From the NCBI RefSeq assembly GCF_027627575.1, contig NZ_CP114065.1, positions 6,200,001 to 6,264,000 on the forward strand: a DNA stretch of 64,000 nucleotides. Direction: 5' to 3'. The position numbers were made by a program, and so were the translations under genes. The notes under the pieces were generated by a model that saw only the letters and a program-made list of their open reading frames with translations, searched no databases and had not been told where the DNA came from. Of the stretch, positions 34,749 through 42,897 are shown in pieces. How positions within the stretch are numbered: the stretch's first letter is position 1; every line of letters starts with the position of its first letter. Origin of the DNA: Kribbella sp. CA-293567. GTDB lineage: Bacteria; Actinomycetota; Actinomycetes; Propionibacteriales; Kribbellaceae.

Positions 34749-35378
34749 TCAGCCCGGCAGCTTGGCCGCCGCGGCCTTGGCCACCTTGTCGATGCTCGTC
34801 GCCGGCATCCCGACACCGTCGGAGCTGAACGCGGTCACCGAGACGACGGTCCCCTTCAGCGTCACGGCGTACGGGAAGGCACCGTTCTCACTGCCCGGGT
34901 CGCTCGGCAGCGCGTAGTCCCACCAGCGCAGGATCGTGGTGGCGTCACCGGCCGCGATCTTCCGGTTCTCGGTGATCCGGCGCGCGTGGGTCGGGGCCGG
35001 CTTCGAGAACGTGCAGGTCTTCAGCGTCGCCAGCACCGAGCTGTACGCCGCCTTGGCCGCGGCGTTGGTCCGGTACCGGCTCAGGTACTGCGTGCCGTAG
35101 GACATCATCTCGTCGGTGTAGCCGCGAGCCAGCCGCTGAACGACCGCCTTGCCCTCGGTGGACGCCGGGCCGCAGTACGCCGACGGCAGGATGCCTCGGT
35201 CGACCTGGGTGATCCACTTCGTCGCCGGATCCGCCTGCTTGACCTGCGCGATCGTCAGCAGTTTGCCCCGGTCCAGACCGATGGTCCCGGCCTGTGCCCC
35301 CGTCGCGGTGGTCCCCACCAGCAGCATGCCCAGCGCCGGCACACCGGCTGCCACACCCGCGATTCCCCTGACCTTCAT
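34749..35378 (-). CDS. Secreted protein of unknown function
   Basis: A 209-residue exported protein. The signal peptide covers about residues 1-30 (MKVRGIAGVAAGVPALGML ending in an AQA cleavage-type site). The mature part has two cysteines (SAYCGP and LKTCTF) that could form a disulfide, and segments such as LLTIAQVKQADPATKW and KGTVVSVTAFSSDGVGMPA. The overall look recalls extracellular sensor domains of the PknH type, but I cannot assign a family. Start 35378 is used because the signal peptide begins there; a longer frame to 35423 exists. A strong intrinsic terminator follows. Confidence 0.7.
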   Translation of the reverse strand: MKVRGIAGVAAGVPALGMLLVGTTATGAQAGTIGLDRGKLLTIAQVKQADPATKWITQVDRGILPSAYCGPASTEGKAVVQRLARGYTDEMMSYGTQYLSRYRTNAAAKAAYSSVLATLKTCTFSKPAPTHARRITENRKIAAGDATTILRWWDYALPSDPGSENGAFPYAVTLKGTVVSVTAFSSDGVGMPATSIDKVAKAAAAKLPG

Positions 35379-35462
35379 CTTCGGATTCCCCCTCCGTGGT
35401 TGGTGTTCTGCGCAGTGAGACACCCGGGGGAACGGAAAAGTTCAGGCCCTGACCGTGATGAT

Positions 35463-35858
35463 TCAGGCCTGTTCGGTGCTGCCGTCCGAGGCGGTCGAGC
35501 CCGGATCCTGCAGCATCCGCAGGTGACCCCGGCGGATCACCTCGACCGGCGCGCCGGGCGCCGGCGGACGGCTCGCCGGCGGCAACGGCCGGGCGGCGTC
35601 GCGGACGGCGTTCGCCAGCGCCTCGAGGTCGTCGTCGGAGGGACCGGCGGCAGCCAGATCCGGAGCGAGCCGGATCACTTCCCAGCCGTTCGGCGCGGTC
35701 AGCCGGTCGGCGTGGTCGGCGCAGAGGTCGTAGCAGTGCGGCTCGGCGTACGTCGCGAGCGGGCCCAGCACACAGGTGGAGTCCGCGTAGACGTAGGTGA
35801 GCGTCGACACGGCCGGCCGATGGCAGGCGGCGCGCGAACAGATCCTGGCGATGCTCAC
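35463..35858 (-). CDS. DUF3499 protein
   Basis: A 131-residue conserved actinobacterial protein. The N-terminal 60 residues contain paired cysteines and histidines (ARICSRAACHRPA, then PHCYDLCADHADRL), consistent with a structural zinc site. The C-terminal part is variable. It begins with GTG and is divergent from the metallopeptidase gene, 31 nt apart, the same pairing as in mycobacteria. Function unknown. Confidence 0.88.
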   Translation of the reverse strand: MSIARICSRAACHRPAVSTLTYVYADSTCVLGPLATYAEPHCYDLCADHADRLTAPNGWEVIRLAPDLAAAGPSDDDLEALANAVRDAARPLPPASRPPAPGAPVEVIRRGHLRMLQDPGSTASDGSTEQA

Positions 35859-35889
35859 GTCCAGACGCTACCCCCACTAGGCTGATCGT

Positions 35890-36339
35890 GTGACCGAGGC
35901 TCGCCGTCATCGACGGCACATCGACCGCCACGGGCGTGGCATGCTCGGCCCGATCAGCCGGCCGAGCAGCTTCGCCCCGCGCGGACTGCCCCTGCAGCGG
36001 GCCGCCGCGGCCCAGTTCGACGAGGTGGTCGCGATCGAGGTGACCCGGCTGGAGAAACGGCTGCCGCAGGTGGTCGCCCGGGTCGAGTTCGCGATCGAGG
36101 ACGTGCCGAACCTCGACATCCACGCCGGCGAGATCCCGCTGACCCACTCCACCGGCGGGACGTCGCACGAGCCGTACCGGATCGTCGTCTTCCGCCGCCC
36201 GATCGAGCTCCGGGCCGAACGCTCCGGCACCAGCCTGGCCTGGCTGGTCCGGTCCGCGCTGGTGCTCGAACTGGCCGACGTACTGGCGCTGTCACCGGAG
36301 CAGATCGACCCCGACTTCGACGTGGACGACGACGACTGA
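35890..36339 (+). CDS. Metallopeptidase-family protein with degenerate active site
   Basis: A 149-residue member of the small zincin-like family that actinobacteria carry next to DUF3499. The central fold is recognisable (VARVEFAIEDVPN, then YRIVVFRRPIELRAERS). In active members a helix carries HExxH near the C terminus; here the equivalent helix reads LVRSALVLELADVLALSP, with no HExxH. The protein is therefore probably not a zinc protease but a structural or regulatory relative. The acidic tail (DPDFDVDDDD) is unusual. The stop lies 3 nt from the convergent DUF5719 stop. Confidence 0.78.
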   Translation: MTEARRHRRHIDRHGRGMLGPISRPSSFAPRGLPLQRAAAAQFDEVVAIEVTRLEKRLPQVVARVEFAIEDVPNLDIHAGEIPLTHSTGGTSHEPYRIVVFRRPIELRAERSGTSLAWLVRSALVLELADVLALSPEQIDPDFDVDDDD

Positions 36340-36342
36340 CCG

Positions 36343-37821
36343 CTACCTCAGCGCGGCCCGGACGTCGGGTTGCGCGCCGAGCTGGGCCCGGAACACCAGT
36401 GACGTGGTCAGCGGCCAGGCCGCGACCATCGGTACGTCGTCCTCGTCGGGCTTGGCCGGCGGCATCAGGGTGACGGCCGCGACCACCGAGCCCTTGACCT
36501 GCTCGACCATCAGGTAGGTCGGCCGGGCCTGGGCCTTCAGCGTGACCATCGTGGTCGCGCCGTTGACGACGTCGAGCGACCGGGCGGTGATGCCCTTGCC
36601 GCTGGCGTCCCGCAGCTCGAACTTCACACTCGCCGACCTGCTCGGCGCCGTGATCTGCAGCTGCGCGGGTTGTGCGTGCGGCGGCAGCACCAGGTACGCC
36701 GGTCCGGTCAGCGCCTCGGCCGATCCGATCACGGCGAAGTCCTGCCCGCTCGCGTCGATGGTGCGGGTCGAGGCGGTCACCGGCTGGTCCGAGCTGATCG
36801 TCACCGCGGCGGGGTCGCCGAGCAGCACGGTGTCGAGCCGGACCGACTTCACCGTCCCGGCCGGGATCTGCACGGTCGACAGGTTGGCCGGTTTGAACGG
36901 CCCGTTGGGACCGTTGACGGTCAGCGTCGCCGTGGCCTGGAGGTCACTGGGATTGGCCAGCGTGAGGATCCGGACGCCCTTGCCCGGGGCGATCCCGGGC
37001 ACGACCAGCGAGGTGGCCGGCGGCGCGGACGTGTTGATCCAGTCCACTCCACCCGGCTCGCTCCCGGTCACCACGTTGTCGCGCAGTGAGGGCGAGACGC
37101 GTCCACCGGTCGACTCGACGTGCAGGGCGAGGTCGCGGATCTTGGGAGCCAGGACACTGAGGTAGAGCTCGGAGACGCCGCGCGCCGGGACGACGATGCC
37201 GCGGGCACTCGCCAGGTCGAGGGCGCCGTTGGCCGAGTAGACGCTGATGTTCACCTCGGCGTTGATGGAGTCGAGGTTGGTCAGCACCAGGACGTCGCGC
37301 CGGCCGGCCGCGCCACTCGCGCCGACGAACCAGAAGTCCGAGCCCGGAAGCTGGCAGGGCACGCTCGCCATTCCCCGGTTGACGCCTTCGGTCGAGGTCG
37401 TCGTACTGGTTCCGACCGTGCCTGCCGCGAGTGGCCCGACCCCCTGGATCGACAGTGGCACCGGCTTGCTGCTCTTCGGCGTCGAGGCGACCTTGCCCCG
37501 GGCCAGCACCGACCCGACCGGGTCCGAGGTGGTCGGCAGCGGCGCGATCGCCAGCGGCGTCCCGTCACCGGAGGCGGTCGGGGTGTCCTTGGGCAGGAAC
37601 GGTGAGACCGCGTCGACCTGGCTCTGCAGCTTGCCGCCAGGACCGGTCACCGGACAGCCCAGCGCGGTGCGGTTCACGACCGTGCGGGTCTGGGCCGCCG
37701 CGCCCTCCGGCCGAGTGACCGGCTCCTTGGCGTGCGTCACCACTCCGAGCCCGGCGGCGACCGCGAGAGCGAGCACGCAAGCGCCGAGTCTGATCCGGGT
37801 GTCCGACAGCAGGCCGCTCAC
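36343..37821 (-). CDS. DUF5719 family exported protein
   Basis: A 492-residue protein anchored by one N-terminal helix (about 11-28) with a large extracytoplasmic beta-rich part. Repeated Ig-like segments are visible (VLVLTNLDSINAEVNISVYSANG; ILTLANPSDLQATATLTVNGPNG), and a cysteine pair may be formed by the residues in ALGCPVTG and SVPCQLPG. The family is encoded next to a giant membrane glycosyltransferase throughout actinobacteria. Here its GTG overlaps the glycosyltransferase stop (4 nt). It probably assists the export or transfer of the polysaccharide product at the outer face of the membrane; this is inference from context. Confidence 0.8.
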   Translation of the reverse strand: MSGLLSDTRIRLGACVLALAVAAGLGVVTHAKEPVTRPEGAAAQTRTVVNRTALGCPVTGPGGKLQSQVDAVSPFLPKDTPTASGDGTPLAIAPLPTTSDPVGSVLARGKVASTPKSSKPVPLSIQGVGPLAAGTVGTSTTTSTEGVNRGMASVPCQLPGSDFWFVGASGAAGRRDVLVLTNLDSINAEVNISVYSANGALDLASARGIVVPARGVSELYLSVLAPKIRDLALHVESTGGRVSPSLRDNVVTGSEPGGVDWINTSAPPATSLVVPGIAPGKGVRILTLANPSDLQATATLTVNGPNGPFKPANLSTVQIPAGTVKSVRLDTVLLGDPAAVTISSDQPVTASTRTIDASGQDFAVIGSAEALTGPAYLVLPPHAQPAQLQITAPSRSASVKFELRDASGKGITARSLDVVNGATTMVTLKAQARPTYLMVEQVKGSVVAAVTLMPPAKPDEDDVPMVAAWPLTTSLVFRAQLGAQPDVRAALR

Positions 37822-40730
37822 GACGCCCTCCTAGCGTGGTTGCCGCGCGGTACCGCGACCGTACGGCGGGCGGTGGGCAGGCAGGAGATCAGCGCGATGA
37901 TCCAGGCGATGATGCCGAGCACCCGCCAGATGCCGCGGACGTCGTCCTGGACCGGCGTCTTGCCCTCGACCTTCGTCCGGTCGACCAGCCAGGAGGCGTC
38001 GCCGTCCGCCGCGCTGGCCCTGGTCAGGCCGGGCAGCGAGTCGAGCGTGGCTGTCAGGGTCGGATCGACCGGGGAGGGCAGATAGACGTAGTCGATCGCG
38101 AGCGCCGCGAACTCGCGTCCTTCCTCACCGGTTCCGCCGCCACCGAGCGCCGAGAGGATGTCGGTGATCGGTTTGGTCTGCTCGGCCTTCGGAGCGGCTT
38201 CCAGCGAACCCATCCGCGGTCCACCGTCACGAACCAGCGCGAACCGCATCGCGGTCGTCGCGTCCTTGCGGACCACCAGGATCGACGCGTTCTGCGGCGG
38301 CCCCTGCGAGGACATCAGGTACTCCGGGAGGTCCTGCTCGGGTCCGCGCCGCAGCGGCCCGTCGTCACCACGCACCAGCCAGAAGCCGGCCGTGACGAGC
38401 GTGGTGACCAGCACCAGCCCGAGCACCGCCTGGACGACCAGCTCGCGCGACTTGCCGACCGAGTCCCATGCGACCGTGATCGCGATGATCCAGCCCGCCG
38501 TCATCAGGAACATGAGCGGGCCGCTGCCACCGCCGAGGCGGCTGGCGACCAGCGTGCCGGCCAGTCCGGCCAGCGCGGAGAACCAGCCGATCAGCTCGTA
38601 GCGTTGCCGCGACTCGCGCAGCAGGCTGAGCAGGGCGATCAGGATCAGCGGTACCGCGAACCACCACGGGACGGGCCCGCCGATCGGCGTACCGGTCAGC
38701 AGGTGCGGAAGGCTGTCGCCAGGGCCGACTGCCGTGGTCGGCGGTCCACCCGCCTCTTGGCCCAGCTTGGACGGGTGCAGCACCAGCTCGATGGTCCACG
38801 GCAGCACGAGCACCAGGCCGAGGAGGACCGAGAAGACCAACTGCCGGCCCTGCCTGCGCCAACCGAGGCCGAGCGGAGCGGCCACCGCCAACGTGATGCC
38901 GACCAGCAGACCGACGGCCGGGGTGAAGGCGATCAGCACCGCGAGACAGATACCGGCGAACCAGGCGGCTCGCCAGCTGCCCTGGATGATCACTCGCCGG
39001 CGCCGGGCAACCGTGTGCACGGCGGCACCGAGCAGCGGCAGCGCGATCGCCGCCACCACTGTGCCCAGTCGCCCTTGCGTGACGGCGCCGTTGGTGAAGA
39101 CCGCCAGCCCGTACGCCGCCGCGCCCCAAGCTCGCGCGACCCGGTCGACGACGAAGGCGCGCAACAGGGCCCAGGCCGCCAAGGCAGCCAGCGGGATCGC
39201 GCCGAGCAACAGCACATTGACAGCGCCGGACGGACCGAAGGTCACCGTCGAGAGGGCCCAGAGCTGAGCGAGCCAGGCCGGTGGAGTCACGCCGGACGGA
39301 GCAGCAGCGGCCGCGTGCCACAGCGAGCCGAGGCTCTGATGCGGCGGCAGCAGCAGGTCGGAGCGCAGTACGCCGCTGCCGATCAGGCTGCGCGCGGCAA
39401 CAAAGGTGCCTAGGGCAAGGAAAACCCAGGTGACCAGGAACGGCCGGCGGATCAGCTGCCGGCGCCAGCGCGGCTGGTCCTGCGCGACCCGGGCGGTGCT
39501 CTTGGCCCGGCGGGCGCTCGTGACGACCTGCTCCTCGGGCTCGTCGGCCCAGGCCTCCCGGAGGCGCTCGGTGATCGTGCTGCCGGTCTCCTCGAGGTTG
39601 TGCCGCAGGGCGTGCACCGAGCGCGAGAAGAGCGGTTTGATGTCGTCGTACGGAACCTGGTCGAGCCGGCGCCGGTCCTTGCGGGCCTGGGTCCAGCCGC
39701 CGGCCAGCAGCGTCCCGAGCAGCGCGGTCCACTCGTCGACCGCGCCGGACGGCGTCTTGCCGATGATGAACCAGACCGAGCGGACGAAGGTCCCGAGCAG
39801 GAACCTGAGCACCAGCAGCGGCAGCAGCTTGCCGGGCGCGTTGGCCAGGACGGTGTAGTAGGCGTGGGCGCGGTCGAGCTGGTAGGCGTGCCGCCGGGTG
39901 CCGGCCAACGCTCGCTCACCGGTCGCGGCGGCCTCGGCGTGGTAGACGACGGCGTCCGGCGCGACGCCGACCTTGAAGCCGGCCCGGCTGGCGCGCCAGC
40001 CGAAGTCGATGTCGTCGCGGAACATCGGCAGCCGCGGATCGAACCCCCGCAGCGATTCCCACACGTCGCGCCGGACCAGCATGCCGGCCGAGCTGACCGC
40101 GAGCACGTTGCGCGGCTGGTCGTGCTGTCCCTGGTCGAGCTCGCCGGTCTCGATGCCGGTGTCGCGGCGGCCACCCAGCGACGTCGTGACGCCGACCTCG
40201 AGCAGCTCGCGATCGCGCGGCCACATCCGCAGCTTCGGACCCCAGACCGCGGTGTCCGGCGACATCGTCGCCTGCAGCAGCAACTGCTCCAGCGCCTTCG
40301 GGGCCGGGGCACAGTCGTCGTGCAGCAGCCAGAGCCACTCGACCACCGGCATGTGACCGTCGTCGCCGTACGGGCCGACGGCGGACGGCACCGGTGCGAA
40401 GCCGACCGCCTCCAGACCGCGAGCGACCGCCGTGCCGAAACCGGTGCGGGCCGAGAGGCTGACGACCGGCTCGACGGCAGGCATCGTGGCGAGCAGTTCG
40501 GCGGTGTCGTCGGTGGAGCCGGTGTCGACCGCGATCAGTCGCTCGGGACGGCGGCCGAGAGCCCACAGCGCCTCGGTCAGCCGGGGCAGCCAGGCGGCTC
40601 CCTCGTGGCCGACCACGACCGCGGTGACGACGTGCCGGATCGGCGCGCGACCCAGCGGGTCGAGGGTGTGGTCGGTGGGGAAGTCGACTGAGTCGAAGAA
40701 CTCCCAGCCGGCCGGAGCTTCTGGTTCCAT
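37818..40730 (-). CDS. Large membrane glycosyltransferase, GT2 family
   Basis: A 970-residue protein with an N-terminal GT-A domain of about 330 residues (VTAVVVGHEGAAWLPRLTEAL; the nucleotide-binding acidic pair in WLLHDDCAPAP; the DDIDFGWRASRAG motif). About 520 residues with at least ten membrane segments follow, then an extracytoplasmic C-terminal part and a final helix. It begins at ATG 40730 (MEPEAPAGWEFF). It is coupled to DUF5719. The architecture fits polymerisation or export of a cell envelope polysaccharide, similar to conserved actinobacterial GT2 proteins near whiB2 and manC. Substrate is not known; GDP-mannose is supplied by neighbouring genes. Confidence 0.88.
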   Translation of the reverse strand: MEPEAPAGWEFFDSVDFPTDHTLDPLGRAPIRHVVTAVVVGHEGAAWLPRLTEALWALGRRPERLIAVDTGSTDDTAELLATMPAVEPVVSLSARTGFGTAVARGLEAVGFAPVPSAVGPYGDDGHMPVVEWLWLLHDDCAPAPKALEQLLLQATMSPDTAVWGPKLRMWPRDRELLEVGVTTSLGGRRDTGIETGELDQGQHDQPRNVLAVSSAGMLVRRDVWESLRGFDPRLPMFRDDIDFGWRASRAGFKVGVAPDAVVYHAEAAATGERALAGTRRHAYQLDRAHAYYTVLANAPGKLLPLLVLRFLLGTFVRSVWFIIGKTPSGAVDEWTALLGTLLAGGWTQARKDRRRLDQVPYDDIKPLFSRSVHALRHNLEETGSTITERLREAWADEPEEQVVTSARRAKSTARVAQDQPRWRRQLIRRPFLVTWVFLALGTFVAARSLIGSGVLRSDLLLPPHQSLGSLWHAAAAAPSGVTPPAWLAQLWALSTVTFGPSGAVNVLLLGAIPLAALAAWALLRAFVVDRVARAWGAAAYGLAVFTNGAVTQGRLGTVVAAIALPLLGAAVHTVARRRRVIIQGSWRAAWFAGICLAVLIAFTPAVGLLVGITLAVAAPLGLGWRRQGRQLVFSVLLGLVLVLPWTIELVLHPSKLGQEAGGPPTTAVGPGDSLPHLLTGTPIGGPVPWWFAVPLILIALLSLLRESRQRYELIGWFSALAGLAGTLVASRLGGGSGPLMFLMTAGWIIAITVAWDSVGKSRELVVQAVLGLVLVTTLVTAGFWLVRGDDGPLRRGPEQDLPEYLMSSQGPPQNASILVVRKDATTAMRFALVRDGGPRMGSLEAAPKAEQTKPITDILSALGGGGTGEEGREFAALAIDYVYLPSPVDPTLTATLDSLPGLTRASAADGDASWLVDRTKVEGKTPVQDDVRGIWRVLGIIAWIIALISCLPTARRTVAVPRGNHARRAS

Positions 40731-40921
40731 GCGGAGCAGTGACACCTCAGGGGAAAGTGACGGCCTGGTACGGCGAGGCCTCACCTTACGCGACACCCAA
40801 GGCAGTGCCGCCACTTTCCCCACCCCACCGCCCCGGTCTGGCCGGACACAGCAGCGGGCCCCGGTGGACAAAGTCCGGCCGGGGCCTCACGCGGAAGTTT
40901 GTGTTGAGTTTCTGCGGCTGC

Positions 40922-40940
40922 TAATTCAGCGAGTGAATTA
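40922..40940. promoter_or_regulatory. AT-rich inverted repeat between whiB2 and GT2 gene
   Basis: TAATTCA (40922-40928) and TGAATTA (40934-40940) form a perfect 7-bp dyad with a 5-nt spacer. In DNA of about 70% GC this AT-rich dyad is conspicuous. It lies about 190 nt upstream of the glycosyltransferase start and 56 nt after whiB2. Confidence 0.35.
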
Positions 40941-40945
40941 AGGGG

Positions 40946-40985
40946 ATCGACGACGGTGGGGTGGCAGGGCACCACACCCGTCGAT
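40946..40985 (-). terminator. Terminator-like hairpin after whiB2
   Basis: ATCGACG (40946-40952) pairs with CGTCGAT (40979-40985) around an inner GGTG/CACC stem, 10 nt after the whiB2 stop. On the minus strand CCCCTTAATTC follows, giving a weak T content. A second GC-rich hairpin lies farther downstream at 40857-40886. Confidence 0.6.
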
Positions 40986-40995
40986 CATTCAGCCG

Positions 40996-41262
40996 TCAGA
41001 CGGCCTTCTTCTTCAGCTTGCGGCGCTCCCGCTCCGACAGCCCGCCCCAGATTCCGAAGCGTTCGTCGTTGTGCAGCGCGTACTCGAGGCACTCGCCCCG
41101 TACGTCGCACCCGAGGCAGACCTTCTTCGCCTCTCGGGTGGAACCGCCCTTCTCCGGGAAGAAAGCCTCTGGATCGGTCTGGGCGCACAGCGCCCTTTCC
41201 TGCCAGTTCGGCTCCTCCTCGATCGCCTCACCGTCGACAATCGCCAGCAGCGTTTCTGTCAC
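40996..41262 (-). CDS. whiB2: WhiB-family iron-sulfur transcription factor (WhiB2/WhmD type)
   Basis: WhiB proteins hold a 4Fe-4S cluster and partner with sigma factor region 4; the WhiB2/WhmD/WhiB branch controls septation and sporulation. The 88-residue product has the four cluster cysteines Cys26, Cys49, Cys52 and Cys58 (C-x22-C-x2-C-x5-C), the G(I)WGG turn at 70-74 and a basic C-terminal helix. The GTG at 41262 is chosen for the GAGGAGG site 7 nt upstream; a longer open frame to 41544 lacks similarity. The location beside fbiA, manC and the DUF3499/metallopeptidase pair matches whiB2 of mycobacteria. Its promoter must lie in the roughly 200 nt upstream, before the neighbouring terminator. 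Confidence 0.93.
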   Translation of the reverse strand: MTETLLAIVDGEAIEEEPNWQERALCAQTDPEAFFPEKGGSTREAKKVCLGCDVRGECLEYALHNDERFGIWGGLSERERRKLKKKAV

Positions 41263-41467
41263 GGTACGACCTCCTCGACCCTGTTCGTTCCCCTGTACAT
41301 GTGGGCTTGCGGTCCCACATGCCTGACCTCGACCGCTCTGTGTGCTGAAAGCGGTCCCCGATACCGAGTGTCCAACGAACGACACGGTTGAAATTACATT
41401 CCTGCAATCCATGAAAGTCAAGCCGTGGTCTGCTATTGGCATCATCCGCAACACGGCTGCAAAAGAA

Positions 41468-41495
41468 CGAGAGGCCTGTGTGGACAGGCCTCTCG
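41468..41495 (-). terminator. Intrinsic terminator of Gln-rich membrane protein gene
   Basis: A perfect 12-bp stem (CGAGAGGCCTGT / ACAGGCCTCTCG) with a 4-nt loop is followed on the minus strand by TTCTTTTGC. It separates the upstream gene at 41557 from whiB2. Confidence 0.9.
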
Positions 41496-41556
41496 GTCTT
41501 CTACGGCACTTCGTCAGGGCGTTTCGAACGAGCTGACGAAGCAAGTCGCTTCCCGG

Positions 41557-42783
41557 TCAGGAAGGCTGTGACCACCAGCCCTGCTGTCCGGGCTGACCCT
41601 GCTGCGGCGCTTCCTCACCCTTGGGAGCGTCGGAAACCGGCGGCTCCACGCGGGTTTCGTCCACTCCTTCAGGAGCTGCCTCGGCCGGCTGGTCGGTAGC
41701 CGGGGCCGCCTGCTCGCCCTGCCAAGCCTGACCCTCCTGCGGCCAGCTCTGCTGCTCGGGCTGAGCAGCTTCCTGCGCGGGCCACTCCTGCTGAGCCGGC
41801 TGGCCGTACTGCTCCTGGCCCCACTGCTGACCGGAGTCGGCGCCACCCCACTGCTGCTGCTCCTGCGGCCACTGCTGGCCCTGCTCCTGGGCCGGCCACT
41901 GCTGGCCCTCGGGGCTCCACTGCTGCGTCGGCTCGGCGGTCTGACCCTCAGCGGACCAGGCCTGCTCAGCCGGCTGTGCTGCCGCAGAGTCGGCCTGCGG
42001 CTGAGCTTCTGCGTCGCTGCCGGTCCAGGCAGCCTGCTGCTCGCCACCCTGGTTCCAGCTCTGCTCCTGCGGCCACTGCTGCTCGCCACCCTGAGCTGCG
42101 GCGTAGCCACCGGCCGCGCCAGCAGCAGCTCCGGCCGCACCGGCGCCGTAGGCACCGTACTGACCGGCCTGGTCGTTCTGACCGTACTGACCCTGCTGGG
42201 CGCCGTACTGCCCATACTGCTGACCCTGCTGAGCGCCGGGCTGCCCGTACTGACCGCCCTGCTGCCCGTACTGCGCCGGGGCGCCGTACTGACCCTGCTG
42301 GCCGGCGAACTGGCCCTGCGGACCCGCCTTCGGCGCCCGCACCGGAGCCGGCAGTGCCTGGAAGGTCTTGAAGATGTAGAGACCGGCGGCGGCGTACAGC
42401 GCGAGGCCGCCGAGGGAGAAGATGAAGGCGACGATCTTCACGCCGGCCGTGCTGGTCTCGTTGAAACCGGCGAAGGCGCCGATCAGGCTGAGCAGCGCGA
42501 GCAGCCCGGTGATCGACAGCGCGCCGATCGTGACGAGCCGCGCGTTCGGGGTGCGCTCACCGGCGTCGTTCACCAGCCAGACCGCAGCCACCAGGGCGAT
42601 CAGCAGCACCAGCGCCTGGATCTCGGGCGGGGTGATCCGGCTCTGCACCAGGCCGGCCGCGTTGGTGAAACCCGCGCTGCCGACGAACAGCCGGAACAGG
42701 AACGCCAGCGCTACCAGGCCGGTGAAAGCGAGCAAAAGGTACGCGACCGGCTCTCTGAGCTTCTTGGTTGCGTCGGTGACCAC
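41557..42783 (-). CDS. Four-helix membrane protein with Gln/Trp/Tyr-rich low-complexity tail
   Basis: A 408-residue protein. Four membrane helices occupy about residues 10-150 (for example EPVAYLLLAFTGLVALAFLF and VKIVAFIFSLGGLALYAAAGL). The remaining 250 residues are a low-complexity tail dominated by Gln, Gly, Tyr, Ala and Trp, first as QYGQ-type repeats and later as QQW and EQQW repeats, then an acidic proline-rich end. Such aromatic/Gln-rich tails resemble condensate-forming or adhesion segments. No enzymatic domain is seen. The GTG at 42783 has GAGGAG 7 nt upstream; the open frame runs on far upstream only because of composition. Ends in a strong terminator. Confidence 0.8.
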   Translation of the reverse strand: MVTDATKKLREPVAYLLLAFTGLVALAFLFRLFVGSAGFTNAAGLVQSRITPPEIQALVLLIALVAAVWLVNDAGERTPNARLVTIGALSITGLLALLSLIGAFAGFNETSTAGVKIVAFIFSLGGLALYAAAGLYIFKTFQALPAPVRAPKAGPQGQFAGQQGQYGAPAQYGQQGGQYGQPGAQQGQQYGQYGAQQGQYGQNDQAGQYGAYGAGAAGAAAGAAGGYAAAQGGEQQWPQEQSWNQGGEQQAAWTGSDAEAQPQADSAAAQPAEQAWSAEGQTAEPTQQWSPEGQQWPAQEQGQQWPQEQQQWGGADSGQQWGQEQYGQPAQQEWPAQEAAQPEQQSWPQEGQAWQGEQAAPATDQPAEAAPEGVDETRVEPPVSDAPKGEEAPQQGQPGQQGWWSQPS

Positions 42784-42897
42784 GAGGGCTCCTCGGGATG
42801 TTGGGGGCCGTTCAACTGACAGTTGACTCACATCGGACCCTGGGCAGCATAGTCGTGCGGTGGTCGACTGCTTTGACGACTCGTGGAAACTGTTCCC

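Noticed and set aside
35379..36168. Long minus-strand frame extending from the secreted protein through DUF3499 and beyond
   Set aside because: Different frame of DUF3499 and the metallopeptidase region; no signal peptide or homology upstream of 35378.
41263..41467. Small gene or extended WhiB N terminus upstream of whiB2
   Set aside because: The frame is open to 41544 but lacks similarity to WhiB proteins, runs through a strong terminator, and the GTG at 41262 has an ideal ribosome site.
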